DNA of 64,000 bases from an uncultured Eubacteriales bacterium (GTDB taxonomy: Bacteria; Bacillota; Clostridia; Oscillospirales; Acutalibacteraceae), in contig CAKSSJ010000005.1 of NCBI GenBank assembly GCA_934488615.1, forward strand, positions 1 to 64,000, written 5' to 3'. The notes below the pieces were generated by a model, which worked only from the letters and a program-made list of their open reading frames with translations, ran no database searches and was not told the origin of the DNA. The position numbers and the translations under genes are program-made. Positions 33,914-42,484 of the stretch are shown here, one piece after another. How positions within the stretch are numbered: the stretch's first letter is position 1; every line of letters begins with the position of its first letter.

Positions 33914-33942
33914 ATTAAAACCTCCTAAGCTGTGTTTTGTCT

Positions 33943-33971
33943 ATTCTATCACATTGAAAAAATTATTACAA
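33943..33971 (-). promoter_or_regulatory. Promoter of the isomerase-oxidoreductase operon
   Basis: Minus strand: TTGTAA (complement of 33966-33971), 17-base spacer ending TGA, TAGAAT (complement of 33943-33948); extended -10 form. Confidence 0.7.
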
Positions 33972-33987
33972 TATTTTTTTGGTAAAA

Positions 33988-34860
33988 TTATTTAAAAATA
34001 TACAAAAGACAGATAATAACCGCTCCGTACAATGCGCCGAGAAGCATCAGCCACTTGTCTTTAAGAATAACGCTGATAGGATCGCCGTCGGAATCGCCCT
34101 CAACGGTCAGGCTGTACTTCATACAGATGATGATGACCAGAGGTATCGTAAACACGATCTTGTTGGAATAAATCGCAATCGTTCCCGAATTGACGCACCA
34201 GAGCGAATAGAAAACTATTCCCAAGCCGAGCGTCATATACATGTTTTTATCGAGAAAATCCTTGTTGTAAAATTGAAGAACCTTTCTTGTGTTCTTCTCG
34301 CTGTTGGCAATTTCACCGCGGCGCTTTCCGAGACCCATATAAAACGAAAACGCCATAACCGTCAGGTAAAGCCAGCTTGAAACGGGAATATCGGTGATGA
34401 CAGAGCCGTAAAGAATACGAATAAGGTATCCCGAAACAAGAATGAGAATATCAAGAAGCACAACATTTTTCAGCCCGAAGCTGTAGCCGAGATTGAGCGT
34501 AAGATAGAGCGCAATCAACAGCCATCCGTAAAGATCTTTTCCGCAGACGAACCAATTTATCGCAACGGAGACAGCAAGCAAAAAACAGGCAAGCACAACC
34601 GCGCTTTTCTTTTGAACTTTTCCAGATGCGATCGGTCTTGTACACTTTGTCGGATGATGCCTGTCCTTTTCCGCATCGCAGATATCGTTGATAATATAGA
34701 CAACAGAGCTGACAAAGCTGAACACAACAAAGCCGCCGATAACGTGCAAAAGCTTATCCTTTTGAAGCAAGCTTCCGCCGAAAATTATCGGAAGAAAAAG
34801 CAACAGATTTTTAATGTAATGCTTCGGCCTTATGAGCCTGATATATTCCTTAAGCTTCAT
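33988..34860 (-). CDS. UbiA-family prenyltransferase, decaprenyl-phosphate phosphoribosyltransferase-like
   Basis: A 290-residue membrane enzyme with nine helices. The first Asp-rich motif is NDICDAEKDRHHP and the cytoplasmic YMGLGKRRGE block follows; both, with the N-terminal LIRPKHYIKNLLLF, are characteristic of the DPPR synthase group (mycobacterial UbiA, Rv3806c), which joins polyprenyl phosphate to PRPP as the first step to polyprenyl-phospho-arabinose. Its ATG overlaps the end of the upstream GT-C gene by 11 bases. No DprE1/DprE2-type epimerase lies in the window. Making a ribosyl- or arabinosyl-lipid donor is the likely job (inference). Confidence 0.85.
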   Translation of the reverse strand: MKLKEYIRLIRPKHYIKNLLLFLPIIFGGSLLQKDKLLHVIGGFVVFSFVSSVVYIINDICDAEKDRHHPTKCTRPIASGKVQKKSAVVLACFLLAVSVAINWFVCGKDLYGWLLIALYLTLNLGYSFGLKNVVLLDILILVSGYLIRILYGSVITDIPVSSWLYLTVMAFSFYMGLGKRRGEIANSEKNTRKVLQFYNKDFLDKNMYMTLGLGIVFYSLWCVNSGTIAIYSNKIVFTIPLVIIICMKYSLTVEGDSDGDPISVILKDKWLMLLGALYGAVIICLLYIFK

Positions 34861-36211
34861 TTTTATGCTCCTTGTGCGTAGCGATTGACTGAATAAGAAT
34901 TGCCGCCGCCATGATAAGATAGGGCAAAATCGGGAAATGATACCTCGGTCCGCCGACCAAAAGCATCGTTATTCCGATTGCACCCGCAACGGTGAATATA
35001 AACGGCATAAGCTTTGCCGCTCTGCGCTTAACTATCAAGAACACAACGCACGCAAACGCAAGCGCAAGCGTTATCATATAAATTCCCTGCGTCCAGATAA
35101 CGATTATATCTGCCGCCGAGAGCTTCTCGCTCGATTGACCCGTCATTCTGCCGATAAGTCCTCGGTAAAACGCTCCGCCGTTGCCTGCCGTTGCATCGTT
35201 ATAAAATGTACCGAGTGCATAGCCCTCGGAATAGAGCGTTACAAGCATTTTTTTCGGCATGAGCTTAATATATTCGCCCGTGTTTTCCTTTATCCATTTC
35301 ATCGCTTCGGCCTTATAGAAAGCGTCCTTTTCCTTGAAGGTCATCTCACTTTTCTGCTCCTCGGAAAGATAGCCGGCTCCACCCTCGCCGAAAACCTCAA
35401 ACTTTGATGTTCCGTCGGCACCCTCGGAGGCGCCCATGATGAGATTGTAGCCTCCCGTCGTTGCCTGATACGCAAAATATCCGCACTTGGCATATGCTGT
35501 GCCGCCGATAACACCAACCGTTATCACCGCGCTGAGCACAAGGCATAGGTATTGCTTCAGCTTAGCTCTCTGCGTTGCAAGAAGCCAAATTCCCGCTATC
35601 ATAAAGACTATGCCGAGCGGTCTTGTCCAGTTTGCAAGGGCAAAAAAGGCTCCTGAAATCAGGCAGGTGTATGTTTTTCCCGACATCAGCAGTGCCGTTG
35701 CACCAAAAGCGAAAGCCATGAAAATAAGCTCCGTCCTCGCCTGTGCAACCTCGCCCCAGAATGTACCCGTGGCACAGAAAACAATCGTGAACCAATACTG
35801 AATTTCCGTATCGCCGAAAATCTTTCTGATTATGTATATGCAGGAAATCAAAATCGCAAAAGTGCAGAAAATATTGACAAATTTTATCGCCTCTATCGAA
35901 CCTGTGAGCCTTATCAAAAGTATCATCAGATTGATAAGACCGTTGCCGAAAATATATGTATCATGAACATTGAGTGACGAGGGATACCAAACGCCGTTTT
36001 TTGCCGCAAGAGTCGCAAGCTCGAAATATCGCTGAGAATCCGAAGCAAGCACGACCTTATGCGTCAGCAAAACATAGACCTGTATTCCGAGCATTATCGC
36101 CATAGCAACAATGCTCAGAAATTTTAAAACGGATTTATATTTTCTGCCGCCCGATGAAAAAATATTCAGCGGTTCGGCAGCTCTGACGTCAAATATCTGT
36201 CTGAAAAACAT
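34850..36211 (-). CDS. GT-C membrane glycosyltransferase (GT39/ArnT-like)
   Basis: A 453-residue polytopic protein with about eleven helices. The first extracellular loop, LASDSQRYFELATLAAKNG, carries acids at the catalytic position of GT-C enzymes, and QARTEL plus NWTRPLG are typical inner loops. A longer soluble segment (about 240-330) faces outward. It probably uses the polyprenyl-phospho-pentose made by the adjacent UbiA-type enzyme. The ATG at 36211 is chosen (GGGTGAGG upstream); a TTG four codons earlier is possible. Confidence 0.8.
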   Translation of the reverse strand: MFFRQIFDVRAAEPLNIFSSGGRKYKSVLKFLSIVAMAIMLGIQVYVLLTHKVVLASDSQRYFELATLAAKNGVWYPSSLNVHDTYIFGNGLINLMILLIRLTGSIEAIKFVNIFCTFAILISCIYIIRKIFGDTEIQYWFTIVFCATGTFWGEVAQARTELIFMAFAFGATALLMSGKTYTCLISGAFFALANWTRPLGIVFMIAGIWLLATQRAKLKQYLCLVLSAVITVGVIGGTAYAKCGYFAYQATTGGYNLIMGASEGADGTSKFEVFGEGGAGYLSEEQKSEMTFKEKDAFYKAEAMKWIKENTGEYIKLMPKKMLVTLYSEGYALGTFYNDATAGNGGAFYRGLIGRMTGQSSEKLSAADIIVIWTQGIYMITLALAFACVVFLIVKRRAAKLMPFIFTVAGAIGITMLLVGGPRYHFPILPYLIMAAAILIQSIATHKEHKNEA

Positions 36212-36234
36212 ACCCTCACCCAATCGGATTTCAA

Positions 36235-36762
36235 TTATTTTTCCTCTTTCTTCTTATGGAAAAGAAGCTTGTCAACGGGGAAATAGATGAAGAACTGTAT
36301 TGCCGAGCAAGCCATTGTTGAAATGTTTGCGGCAAGCTGAGCGGACATGCCGAATGAGCCGATGAGCCAGCCCTGTATCGTTGGAGCAAGCCATGCCGAG
36401 AAGCAAATGAGAGCCACTGTGAAAACAATGTAAATCGGCAGAGTGATTGCAATGTTGCTTGACGAGCCAAAGGTCTTTTCACGGTTGACGAAAAACGCAA
36501 CAATCTGCGCGAGAATATTCGCAATATTGAACGCAAGAAAATAGCCGAAGCCCTTGCCCTCGCCGACATAGCTGAAAACAAACCATGTGAAATCCTGATT
36601 CATTATCGCCTTGATCTGCGGCAAAAGCATGATAAGATTCAGCGAAGCAAACTGAACAATGCAGGCTAAAAGACTTACAACAATAAATTTAACGAACTGC
36701 CAGAGAGTAACAATTCCCGAGCCCTTCTGTTCAGCTGATTTGTCTATACTTTTCAATCCCAT
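36235..36762 (-). CDS. GtrA family membrane protein
   Basis: A 175-residue protein with four membrane helices of the GtrA/DPMS-associated family, thought to help move polyprenyl-linked sugars across the membrane. LWQFVKFIVVSLLACIVQF is the first helix, and FFVNREKTFG is the conserved loop. The ATG at 36762 has GAAAGG upstream; a TTG 18 bases before it is less likely. It heads the GtrA - GT-C - UbiA operon. A hairpin with a T run ends immediately before its ribosome site, so expression may depend on readthrough from the SPOCS gene. Confidence 0.85.
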   Translation of the reverse strand: MGLKSIDKSAEQKGSGIVTLWQFVKFIVVSLLACIVQFASLNLIMLLPQIKAIMNQDFTWFVFSYVGEGKGFGYFLAFNIANILAQIVAFFVNREKTFGSSSNIAITLPIYIVFTVALICFSAWLAPTIQGWLIGSFGMSAQLAANISTMACSAIQFFIYFPVDKLLFHKKKEEK

Positions 36763-36784
36763 AATCAAACGTCCTTTCAAAAAT

Positions 36785-36840
36785 AACTACCGCCGACAGT
36801 AAGATCCGCCGTATGCGTACCTTTCCTGTCAGCGGTAGTT
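36785..36840 (-). terminator. Hairpin terminator directly upstream of the GtrA ribosome site
   Basis: AACTACCGCCGACAG (36785-36799) pairs with CTGTCAGCGGTAGTT (36826-36840) with one G-T pair. On the minus strand it is followed by ATTTTTG and at once by GAAAGG, the GtrA ribosome site. It ends the SPOCS-LysM transcript and may act as an attenuator for the next operon. Confidence 0.8.
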
Positions 36841-36881
36841 TTAGTATACCATCTGTTCGGAATAATTTCAATAGTATAGCT

Positions 36882-38411
36882 TTATTTTACGGGTATCATA
36901 AGCATTCTCTTTTCACCGATCTCCTCCGAAGTCAGCTCATTTTCGCTCATAATGTCCTCAACCGTTGTGTTATACTTCCTCGCAATGTCCCATACCTTTT
37001 CACCGCCGTTGCAGAAGCAGATAACAAGCGCGGAATGTCTTTTCTTTATTTCGGCATTTTCCGAAGCCTTCAGGCTGACCAAGGTTCGGCATTCGCAGGT
37101 CTCTGTTATGTCGGCTGAAATATTCATTTCGGCTTTAAATTCCGCGCGGCCGTCATTTGTCAGCGAGCAGCTGTAGCCCGTCAGGAAAAGGCTCGGATCG
37201 CAATGGAGATTTCCGCCCTTTGCGTCAACGGAACGCGAATACTCAAATTCCGCTTCACGCTCGCAAAAAGCAGGCACGCCCTCGCCGTCAATCAAAATAA
37301 ACTTCAACGGAATTTTTCCGCGGACTGTCATTTTGTCAGAATCAAAGCAGCATTTTGCTTCGGGTGACTGCGCGATAGCGGCATATATTCTCTGCGGATT
37401 CATCGAGGAAAGGTCGATGCTCTCGCGGCATATAATGCTGTCATTCAGATTTTGCAAAATCTGCGTAAAGGAAGTCGTTTTGTACTTTGCGTCAATTTCC
37501 TTCTGCGTCGAATATGCGTCTGCAATAACACAAAGCTCCTCGCTTTTATATGCAGTCACAACGGCACAGATATCGCAGCCGAGGTTGAGGTATTTATATT
37601 CGCCGTCATTGTCCGTTTTCGGCTCCGCCTGAACCTGATCGACATTGAAATTCACGCTGACCTTACAGCTGTCGTCAATGTTTTCAATGTCAACTATCTC
37701 GCTGAACGGCAGATTGTAATTCACACAAACGCTTTCGTTTTCCTTATTGCCCGAGCAGTACATAACCTTGAGAACGGCTTCGCCCTTGAGAAGAATTTTG
37801 CCCTTGATTATCTTTGTCTCAGTCAAAATCGGCGAAGCGCAGGCATAAAAAATCTTACCAATCTCGCCGCCGTCTGCCTCCTCAGTTTGCGAAAGTTGAA
37901 ATTTCTTCATTACAACAGCAACGGCATTATCCGTCGTTACCCTGTTCCTTTTCAGCTGTATTCCGTCGCCCTCCGCGTCCGTTATCACAGAATCCCTTTT
38001 TATTCCGAATATGCGGAATCTGATGCTGACAACTCCGTGAATATCAATTCTTTTTTTGCTGACGGCGCGGCAGTTTGCGTACTCGGTCTTTGCCGATGTG
38101 CAAAGAACCGCGCCGTCATATGAATCCGAAAGCTCAGCATATTTCGAGAACGGATAATCCTGCTCATAGCAATATATTCCGTTCTTATCATCGGCATAAA
38201 CGATTCGGATTTTTGCGTTTCCGTCAACGGTGGCACGGTCGCCCGATATTTTTGAATTTGTGATGCTGTTTGTCACACTGCATCTGAGTATCCTCATAAT
38301 ATCGGGGCAGTAATCGGGCAGTGAAATATCACAGTCAATTCCCTGCTCCGCAAAGTTATCGTAAAGCATTTCCGTCATGCCTATATCCGTTCTTGTCAGT
38401 TCGATGCTCAT
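36882..38411 (-). CDS. SPOCS (DUF3794) and LysM domain protein
   Basis: A 509-residue protein of a family found in spore-forming Clostridia. Three DUF3794/SPOCS beta-rich domains can be followed (about 15-140, 165-290 and 310-440; NFAEQGIDCDISLPDYCPDI opens the first), then a C-terminal LysM domain (VWDIARKYNTTVEDIMSEN) that would bind peptidoglycan or chitin-like glycan. No signal peptide. SPOCS domains occur in spore coat morphogenesis proteins, so a spore envelope role is inferred. The start codon lies within a perfect 14-bp inverted repeat; GAGAGG is in its loop. Confidence 0.88.
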   Translation of the reverse strand: MSIELTRTDIGMTEMLYDNFAEQGIDCDISLPDYCPDIMRILRCSVTNSITNSKISGDRATVDGNAKIRIVYADDKNGIYCYEQDYPFSKYAELSDSYDGAVLCTSAKTEYANCRAVSKKRIDIHGVVSIRFRIFGIKRDSVITDAEGDGIQLKRNRVTTDNAVAVVMKKFQLSQTEEADGGEIGKIFYACASPILTETKIIKGKILLKGEAVLKVMYCSGNKENESVCVNYNLPFSEIVDIENIDDSCKVSVNFNVDQVQAEPKTDNDGEYKYLNLGCDICAVVTAYKSEELCVIADAYSTQKEIDAKYKTTSFTQILQNLNDSIICRESIDLSSMNPQRIYAAIAQSPEAKCCFDSDKMTVRGKIPLKFILIDGEGVPAFCEREAEFEYSRSVDAKGGNLHCDPSLFLTGYSCSLTNDGRAEFKAEMNISADITETCECRTLVSLKASENAEIKKRHSALVICFCNGGEKVWDIARKYNTTVEDIMSENELTSEEIGEKRMLMIPVK

Positions 38412-38452
38412 ATAATCAACCTCTCTTTTTTATTTCACTTGATTATATGAGC
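38406..38452. promoter_or_regulatory. 14-bp perfect inverted repeat around the SPOCS start codon
   Basis: GCTCATATAATCAA (38406-38419) and TTGATTATATGAGC (38439-38452) are exact complements, 19 bases apart. On the minus strand the ATG lies in the second arm and GAGAGG in the loop. It may be an RNA hairpin controlling translation or a DNA operator. Confidence 0.65.
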
Positions 38453-38475
38453 TTGCGCGAACAAATATGCAATTT

Positions 38476-39837
38476 TTACCTCAGCGACAAAGAACAACCC
38501 TTTTCAGCCAGCAGCGAGATAAACTCCGTTTTCTCCTCTGCGGTAGGATAATTATTCTCAAATGCATACTTTGAGAGCACAATTGTACCGCTGAGACCTG
38601 ACTTCAAGCCTTCCAAAAGGCTGTCCATACTCTCTCTGGAGAGCGATGAGCATGTGGCAAGCGAAGATATCTTCGAAACGGAGCCCTTTTTAAATCTAAC
38701 TTCCTTAAGTCTCGTACAATTCAGGAACATATCGTTTACTCTTGCGGCACCCGACAGATCCAATTCGCCGCAGATCTCCTTAAGCGCGATACAGCCTGAA
38801 AAAGTGTTTGTATAATCGGATGTTTTTGCAATATTTCCGATCGTAATTTTTTCAAGCGAGGTGTCGTTCAAAAACGCATTGTTGATTTCCGTACAGCTTG
38901 TTAAATCTCCGAGAATCACCTCTCTTAATGAGGTCGAGCCCGAAAATGCGCTTGAAAGCGATTCGATCTTATCCGTATTGCGTAGCTCAATTCTGCGCAA
39001 AGAATCCTTTCCCGAAAACATTTGATTGAGACTTGTTGCAGAGGACAAATCGAGACCTATTTCCGTCAAAAATCCGCTGAAAACACCTGTTGAAAGAATT
39101 CTCATGCTCCTTGTGTTGAAAAACGGGAGCTTGAATTCCTTTGTTCCGCCCATCCACGGTGCGTAATTTCCCGCAGTCTTGTCCGCCATCGCCGCATCCA
39201 CCAGATCCCAGTTATCCGCCTTGATTTTTGTCTCGGCAAGCGTTGCTTTCAGTTCCGTGATCTCAGCCTTAAGCCCGTTCATCTCCTCGGTATGCTTCTG
39301 CTGAATCGTCTTGATCTCTTCGCTCTTTGCCTCTTCAACACTCTTTGTGTTTTCGTTTGCCTTGTTTACCTTATCGCCCATCTCGGCAAGCTTTTTTTCG
39401 TACGAATACTTCTGAGTCTCAAGCTCATCCTCATACTTTTTGAAAGCCTCGGCAATGCTTTGCTGTTTGATTCGGTCAAAGAGCGTTTCGGAGGGTGAAA
39501 ATGTTTTGCAGTCCTCGGGAAGAAGTGAGGACACCACCTTGATGTCAACCTTGCCAGCCGTCAGCACCTCTGAACCGTCATAGCCGATAACCGAAAGTTC
39601 AAAGTCATTGTCAACCGTCAGCACCTCCCACGGAACGGTTGCCGATGACCCTTTGATTTCAATAATATAATACTTGTTTTCCGACGTTCTGAATATTGCC
39701 GCCTTTGCGTCAAAAATTCTCCAATGAGCGTCAAAATAAAAACGCAGTGAAACCGTTTGGTTTGCGTCTGCCGCTATCGCAATCTTCTCTGCGCCGAAGA
39801 TTTGCTGTTTTTCAACTCTGAGTTCATATTTTATCAT
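38476..39837 (-). CDS. Orphan phage-structural-like protein with coiled coil and leucine-rich repeats
   Basis: A 453-residue protein without signal peptide. Residues 1-105 are a beta-rich domain (SLRFYFDAHWRIFDAKAAIF, VPWEVLTVDNDFELSVIGYDG) that by eye resembles N-terminal domains of siphophage baseplate/tail-fibre proteins. A coiled coil covers about 120-215 (Glu/Lys-rich heptads). Then NWDLVDAAMADKTAGNYAPW leads into BspA/LRR_5-like repeats from about 235 to 410 (FSG..SLR.I.L / FLN..SLEKITIG units). The promoter contains a perfect LexA/DinR box. No phage genes adjoin. GAGGAG lies before the ATG. Function unknown; the phage link is an inference from domain style. Confidence 0.6.
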   Translation of the reverse strand: MIKYELRVEKQQIFGAEKIAIAADANQTVSLRFYFDAHWRIFDAKAAIFRTSENKYYIIEIKGSSATVPWEVLTVDNDFELSVIGYDGSEVLTAGKVDIKVVSSLLPEDCKTFSPSETLFDRIKQQSIAEAFKKYEDELETQKYSYEKKLAEMGDKVNKANENTKSVEEAKSEEIKTIQQKHTEEMNGLKAEITELKATLAETKIKADNWDLVDAAMADKTAGNYAPWMGGTKEFKLPFFNTRSMRILSTGVFSGFLTEIGLDLSSATSLNQMFSGKDSLRRIELRNTDKIESLSSAFSGSTSLREVILGDLTSCTEINNAFLNDTSLEKITIGNIAKTSDYTNTFSGCIALKEICGELDLSGAARVNDMFLNCTRLKEVRFKKGSVSKISSLATCSSLSRESMDSLLEGLKSGLSGTIVLSKYAFENNYPTAEEKTEFISLLAEKGCSLSLR

Positions 39838-39870
39838 TTATGTCTCCTCTGCCCCCATAGCATCATGTAT

Positions 39871-39900
39871 ATTATAGCGAACATTTGTTCGTTTTGTCAA
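39871..39900 (-). promoter_or_regulatory. SOS promoter: LexA/DinR box inside a sigma-A promoter
   Basis: Minus strand: TTGACA (complement of 39895-39900), 18-base spacer, TATAAT (complement of 39871-39876). The spacer contains CGAACAAATGTTCG (39878-39891), a perfect palindrome fitting the Gram-positive LexA/DinR consensus CGAACNNNNGTTCG. LexA bound here would block the promoter until DNA damage. Confidence 0.85.
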
Positions 39901-39914
39901 TAGTAAATTTTCAC

Positions 39915-39943
39915 TTTACAATAGAAAGATGATAATGTATAAT
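39915..39943 (+). promoter_or_regulatory. Promoter of manA
   Basis: TTTACA at 39915-39920, 17-base spacer, TATAAT at 39938-39943; start codon 37 bases downstream. Back-to-back with the SOS promoter of the divergent gene, 15 bases apart. Confidence 0.85.
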
Positions 39944-39979
39944 ATTTTCGGAATTTTTCTTTGAAAAGAAGGTATAGAC

Positions 39980-40939
39980 ATGGAAATGGTAAAATTATCC
40001 CCCTTTGTTGCCGACAACATCTGGGGAGGAACAAGACTTATCACCGAATACGGTATCAAAACCGACAAGGACCCTGCCGCCGAAGCATGGGTTCTCTCCT
40101 GCCACCCGGCAGGACCGTCAACGATTCTCAATGGCAGGTATGAGGGCAAGACCTTGCAGGAGGTTTACCTTGCCGACAGGAGTATCTGCGGCACAAAGGG
40201 CGAGAAATACGAATTTTTCCCGCTTCTTATAAAGTTCATTGACGCAAAGCGCGATCTTTCGATTCAGGTTCACCCCGATGACGAATACGCAATGCGAGTT
40301 GAAGGCGAATACGGCAAGACCGAAGCATGGTACATTCTTGACTGTGAGCCGGACGCAGAGCTTATCCTCGGCTTCAACCGCAACGTTACCGTTGAGGAAT
40401 TCAAAAAAGCCGCTCAGAGCGACGAGATGATGGATATTTGCAACAGGGTCAAGGTCAAAAAGGGCGATGTTTTCTTCATTGAATCCGGCACAATGCACGC
40501 AATATGCAAGGGTATTCTTCTCGCCGAGGTTCAGCAGAACTCCAACACGACCTACAGGATCTATGATTACGGCCGTCTCGGAAAGGACGGAAAGCCCCGT
40601 GAGCTTCACGTCGATAAGGCGGCAGACGTTACAAAGCTTTGCCCGCCGTCAATTCCCGATTCGTCGAAGCGTGAGATTGAAAAATTTGACAACGCAAGCA
40701 GAAGCAAGCTCACCTCATGCGACCTTTTCACAATGTACGAGCTGAGCGTTGACGGCGAATATTCATCGGTTTGCGACGAGCAGTCGTTCGTTTCTCTCCT
40801 CTGCCTTGAGGGCAATGCCGAGATTGAATGTGACGGAGAGAAGCTCACTATGAAAAAGGGTGAAAGCATTTTCATCCCAGCAAACAAAGGCAAATTCACA
40901 ATCAGCGGAAATGTAAAAATCCTTGAGACAAGATTATAA
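39980..40939 (+). CDS. manA: Mannose-6-phosphate isomerase, class I
   Basis: Zinc enzyme interconverting mannose-6-P and fructose-6-P, feeding mannose use or GDP-mannose synthesis. The short (319-residue) Gram-positive type: NIWGG near the N-terminus, IQVHPDD (zinc ligands Gln and His), YGKTEAWYILD (Glu) and SGTMHAI (His). The C-terminal cupin half closes the protein. AGAAGG precedes the ATG at 39980. Single gene with its own promoter and terminator. Confidence 0.94.
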   Translation: MEMVKLSPFVADNIWGGTRLITEYGIKTDKDPAAEAWVLSCHPAGPSTILNGRYEGKTLQEVYLADRSICGTKGEKYEFFPLLIKFIDAKRDLSIQVHPDDEYAMRVEGEYGKTEAWYILDCEPDAELILGFNRNVTVEEFKKAAQSDEMMDICNRVKVKKGDVFFIESGTMHAICKGILLAEVQQNSNTTYRIYDYGRLGKDGKPRELHVDKAADVTKLCPPSIPDSSKREIEKFDNASRSKLTSCDLFTMYELSVDGEYSSVCDEQSFVSLLCLEGNAEIECDGEKLTMKKGESIFIPANKGKFTISGNVKILETRL

Positions 40940-40951
40940 TTTAAACCATAT

Positions 40952-40983
40952 AAAAAAGAGGTTCCGATCGGAGCCTCTTTTTT
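40952..40983. terminator. Bidirectional terminator between manA and the symporter gene
   Basis: AAAAAAGAGGTTCCGA pairs with TCGGAGCCTCTTTTTT, one mismatch, tetraloop-like centre; A and T runs allow use in both directions. Confidence 0.92.
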
Positions 40984-40992
40984 GCATTATAT

Positions 40993-42465
40993 TTATTTTT
41001 TTACCGTCTCTTTAAGCTTCGGCATAATACCGCATTTGAGCGCTTTCGGGAGCTGAGCTTCCGCCTCCTCTCTTGTGATCTCGCCTGCGTTATATCTCGC
41101 CATAACCTGAACGTCCTTGTCTCTGAGCTTATAGAAAAGATAGATAAGTGATGTTATCACAAGTCCGATGCTCGGAACAAGTATGTACGTTACCCAAAGT
41201 CCGTTGAGAGCCGTTGCGCTTTGAACGATGTTCAGCTTTTCTATGTCGGCAAAGCTTTCGGCCTCAATCTTTGTCCAGTCGAAAAATGCAAGTATTGCAA
41301 GTCCGAGCGACGATGCAATTGCCGCGGCGATTTTGGTTGAAAACGTCTGAATCGAAAAAGTAATTCCCTTTGCGTCAACGCCCGTCTTATATTGACCGTA
41401 TTCCGCGCAGTCGGGCGTAAACATAAATCCGAGAGTTCCCGTCACGCTGGTAAATATGCCTCTGAAAACCGTCAGAATAACAAACAGTGTTTTGTCCTGC
41501 CAGCCGATGAAATACATTGCCAGTCCGAGAACCGCCGCAACAGTGTTGCAGATAAAAAACAGCCTGAATTTGTCGAATTTCTTTGAAATGACGGGAATAA
41601 GCAGAGCCGCAATAATGGACGGCACAACGCCGAGAATTCCGAGAATAATATTGAAGTTTGCACTGCCGAAAAGATAATACGAAACAAACAGAGCAAGCGC
41701 ATTATTCGTCATAAGTCCGTTGGCGAAAAGATAACCGAGGTAATAAATCAGCAGGTATTTGTTATGTACAAGATAGGTCAGCATTCTCTTTATCGAGAAC
41801 GCTTCCTCCTCAAGCTCGCCGTGGTAATTTCTTTCCTTACCTGTGAAGCAGAGCGGAATCATGAAAAGAAGTCCAAGCACCGAAAGAAGAATAACCGTCG
41901 GGCTGAAGCTCATACCGACTTTTTCGCTGACAAGCAATGTACAAAGCAAGCCCGAAATGCCCATGCCCGCACTGCTGAACAGCCTGCCGATAGACATTAG
42001 CGTGTTGCGCTCGTTGACATTATCGGTCATTGTTGTTACCATGCTGTAAATCGGGACATCGCATACCGTATAGCTTGAATCCCAAAGCAGATAAGCAATC
42101 ATAAACCATATCAGCTTGCCCGTCTGTGCCATGCCGCTCGGAATAACAAACAGAAGAACGGTGGATATCGGCACAAGACCGACTGAAATTTTTATCCACG
42201 GCATGCATTTCTGCTTATTTTTAAATTTGATTTTATCAAAAATAATACCGAACATCGGGTCATTTACCGCGTCCCAAATTTTCACGATCAACGTTACGAT
42301 TGCGATTTTGCCGAGATCGATTCCGTTCATCATGAGATATGTCGCCATAAACGTCGTGACAACATTATAGAAAATATTCTGTCCGATAAAATATGTCCAG
42401 TAGCTCACACGCTCGCCGAGCTTTGTTGTGTAATCGGCAGGAGCGATAATTTCTTTAATCCTCAT
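40993..42465 (-). CDS. GPH-family sugar:cation symporter (MFS)
   Basis: A 490-residue, twelve-helix transporter of the glycoside-pentoside-hexuronide family (MelB/YicJ-like). The family blocks are KIWDAVNDPMFGIIFDK after helix 2 (the Asp pair binds Na+ or H+) and DCAEYGQYKTGVDAKGITFS between helices 9 and 10. Imports glycosides, pentosides or hexuronides; substrate not assignable, though manA, GH43 and alpha-galactosidase genes nearby show sugar use. AAAGGGGG is the ribosome site. Confidence 0.92.
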   Translation of the reverse strand: MRIKEIIAPADYTTKLGERVSYWTYFIGQNIFYNVVTTFMATYLMMNGIDLGKIAIVTLIVKIWDAVNDPMFGIIFDKIKFKNKQKCMPWIKISVGLVPISTVLLFVIPSGMAQTGKLIWFMIAYLLWDSSYTVCDVPIYSMVTTMTDNVNERNTLMSIGRLFSSAGMGISGLLCTLLVSEKVGMSFSPTVILLSVLGLLFMIPLCFTGKERNYHGELEEEAFSIKRMLTYLVHNKYLLIYYLGYLFANGLMTNNALALFVSYYLFGSANFNIILGILGVVPSIIAALLIPVISKKFDKFRLFFICNTVAAVLGLAMYFIGWQDKTLFVILTVFRGIFTSVTGTLGFMFTPDCAEYGQYKTGVDAKGITFSIQTFSTKIAAAIASSLGLAILAFFDWTKIEAESFADIEKLNIVQSATALNGLWVTYILVPSIGLVITSLIYLFYKLRDKDVQVMARYNAGEITREEAEAQLPKALKCGIMPKLKETVKK

Positions 42466-42484
42466 GCTATACCCCCTTTATATA

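Noticed and set aside
37452..38123. 223-codon plus-strand frame opposite the SPOCS-LysM gene
   Set aside because: Fully inside a conserved minus-strand gene and shows no recognisable domain.
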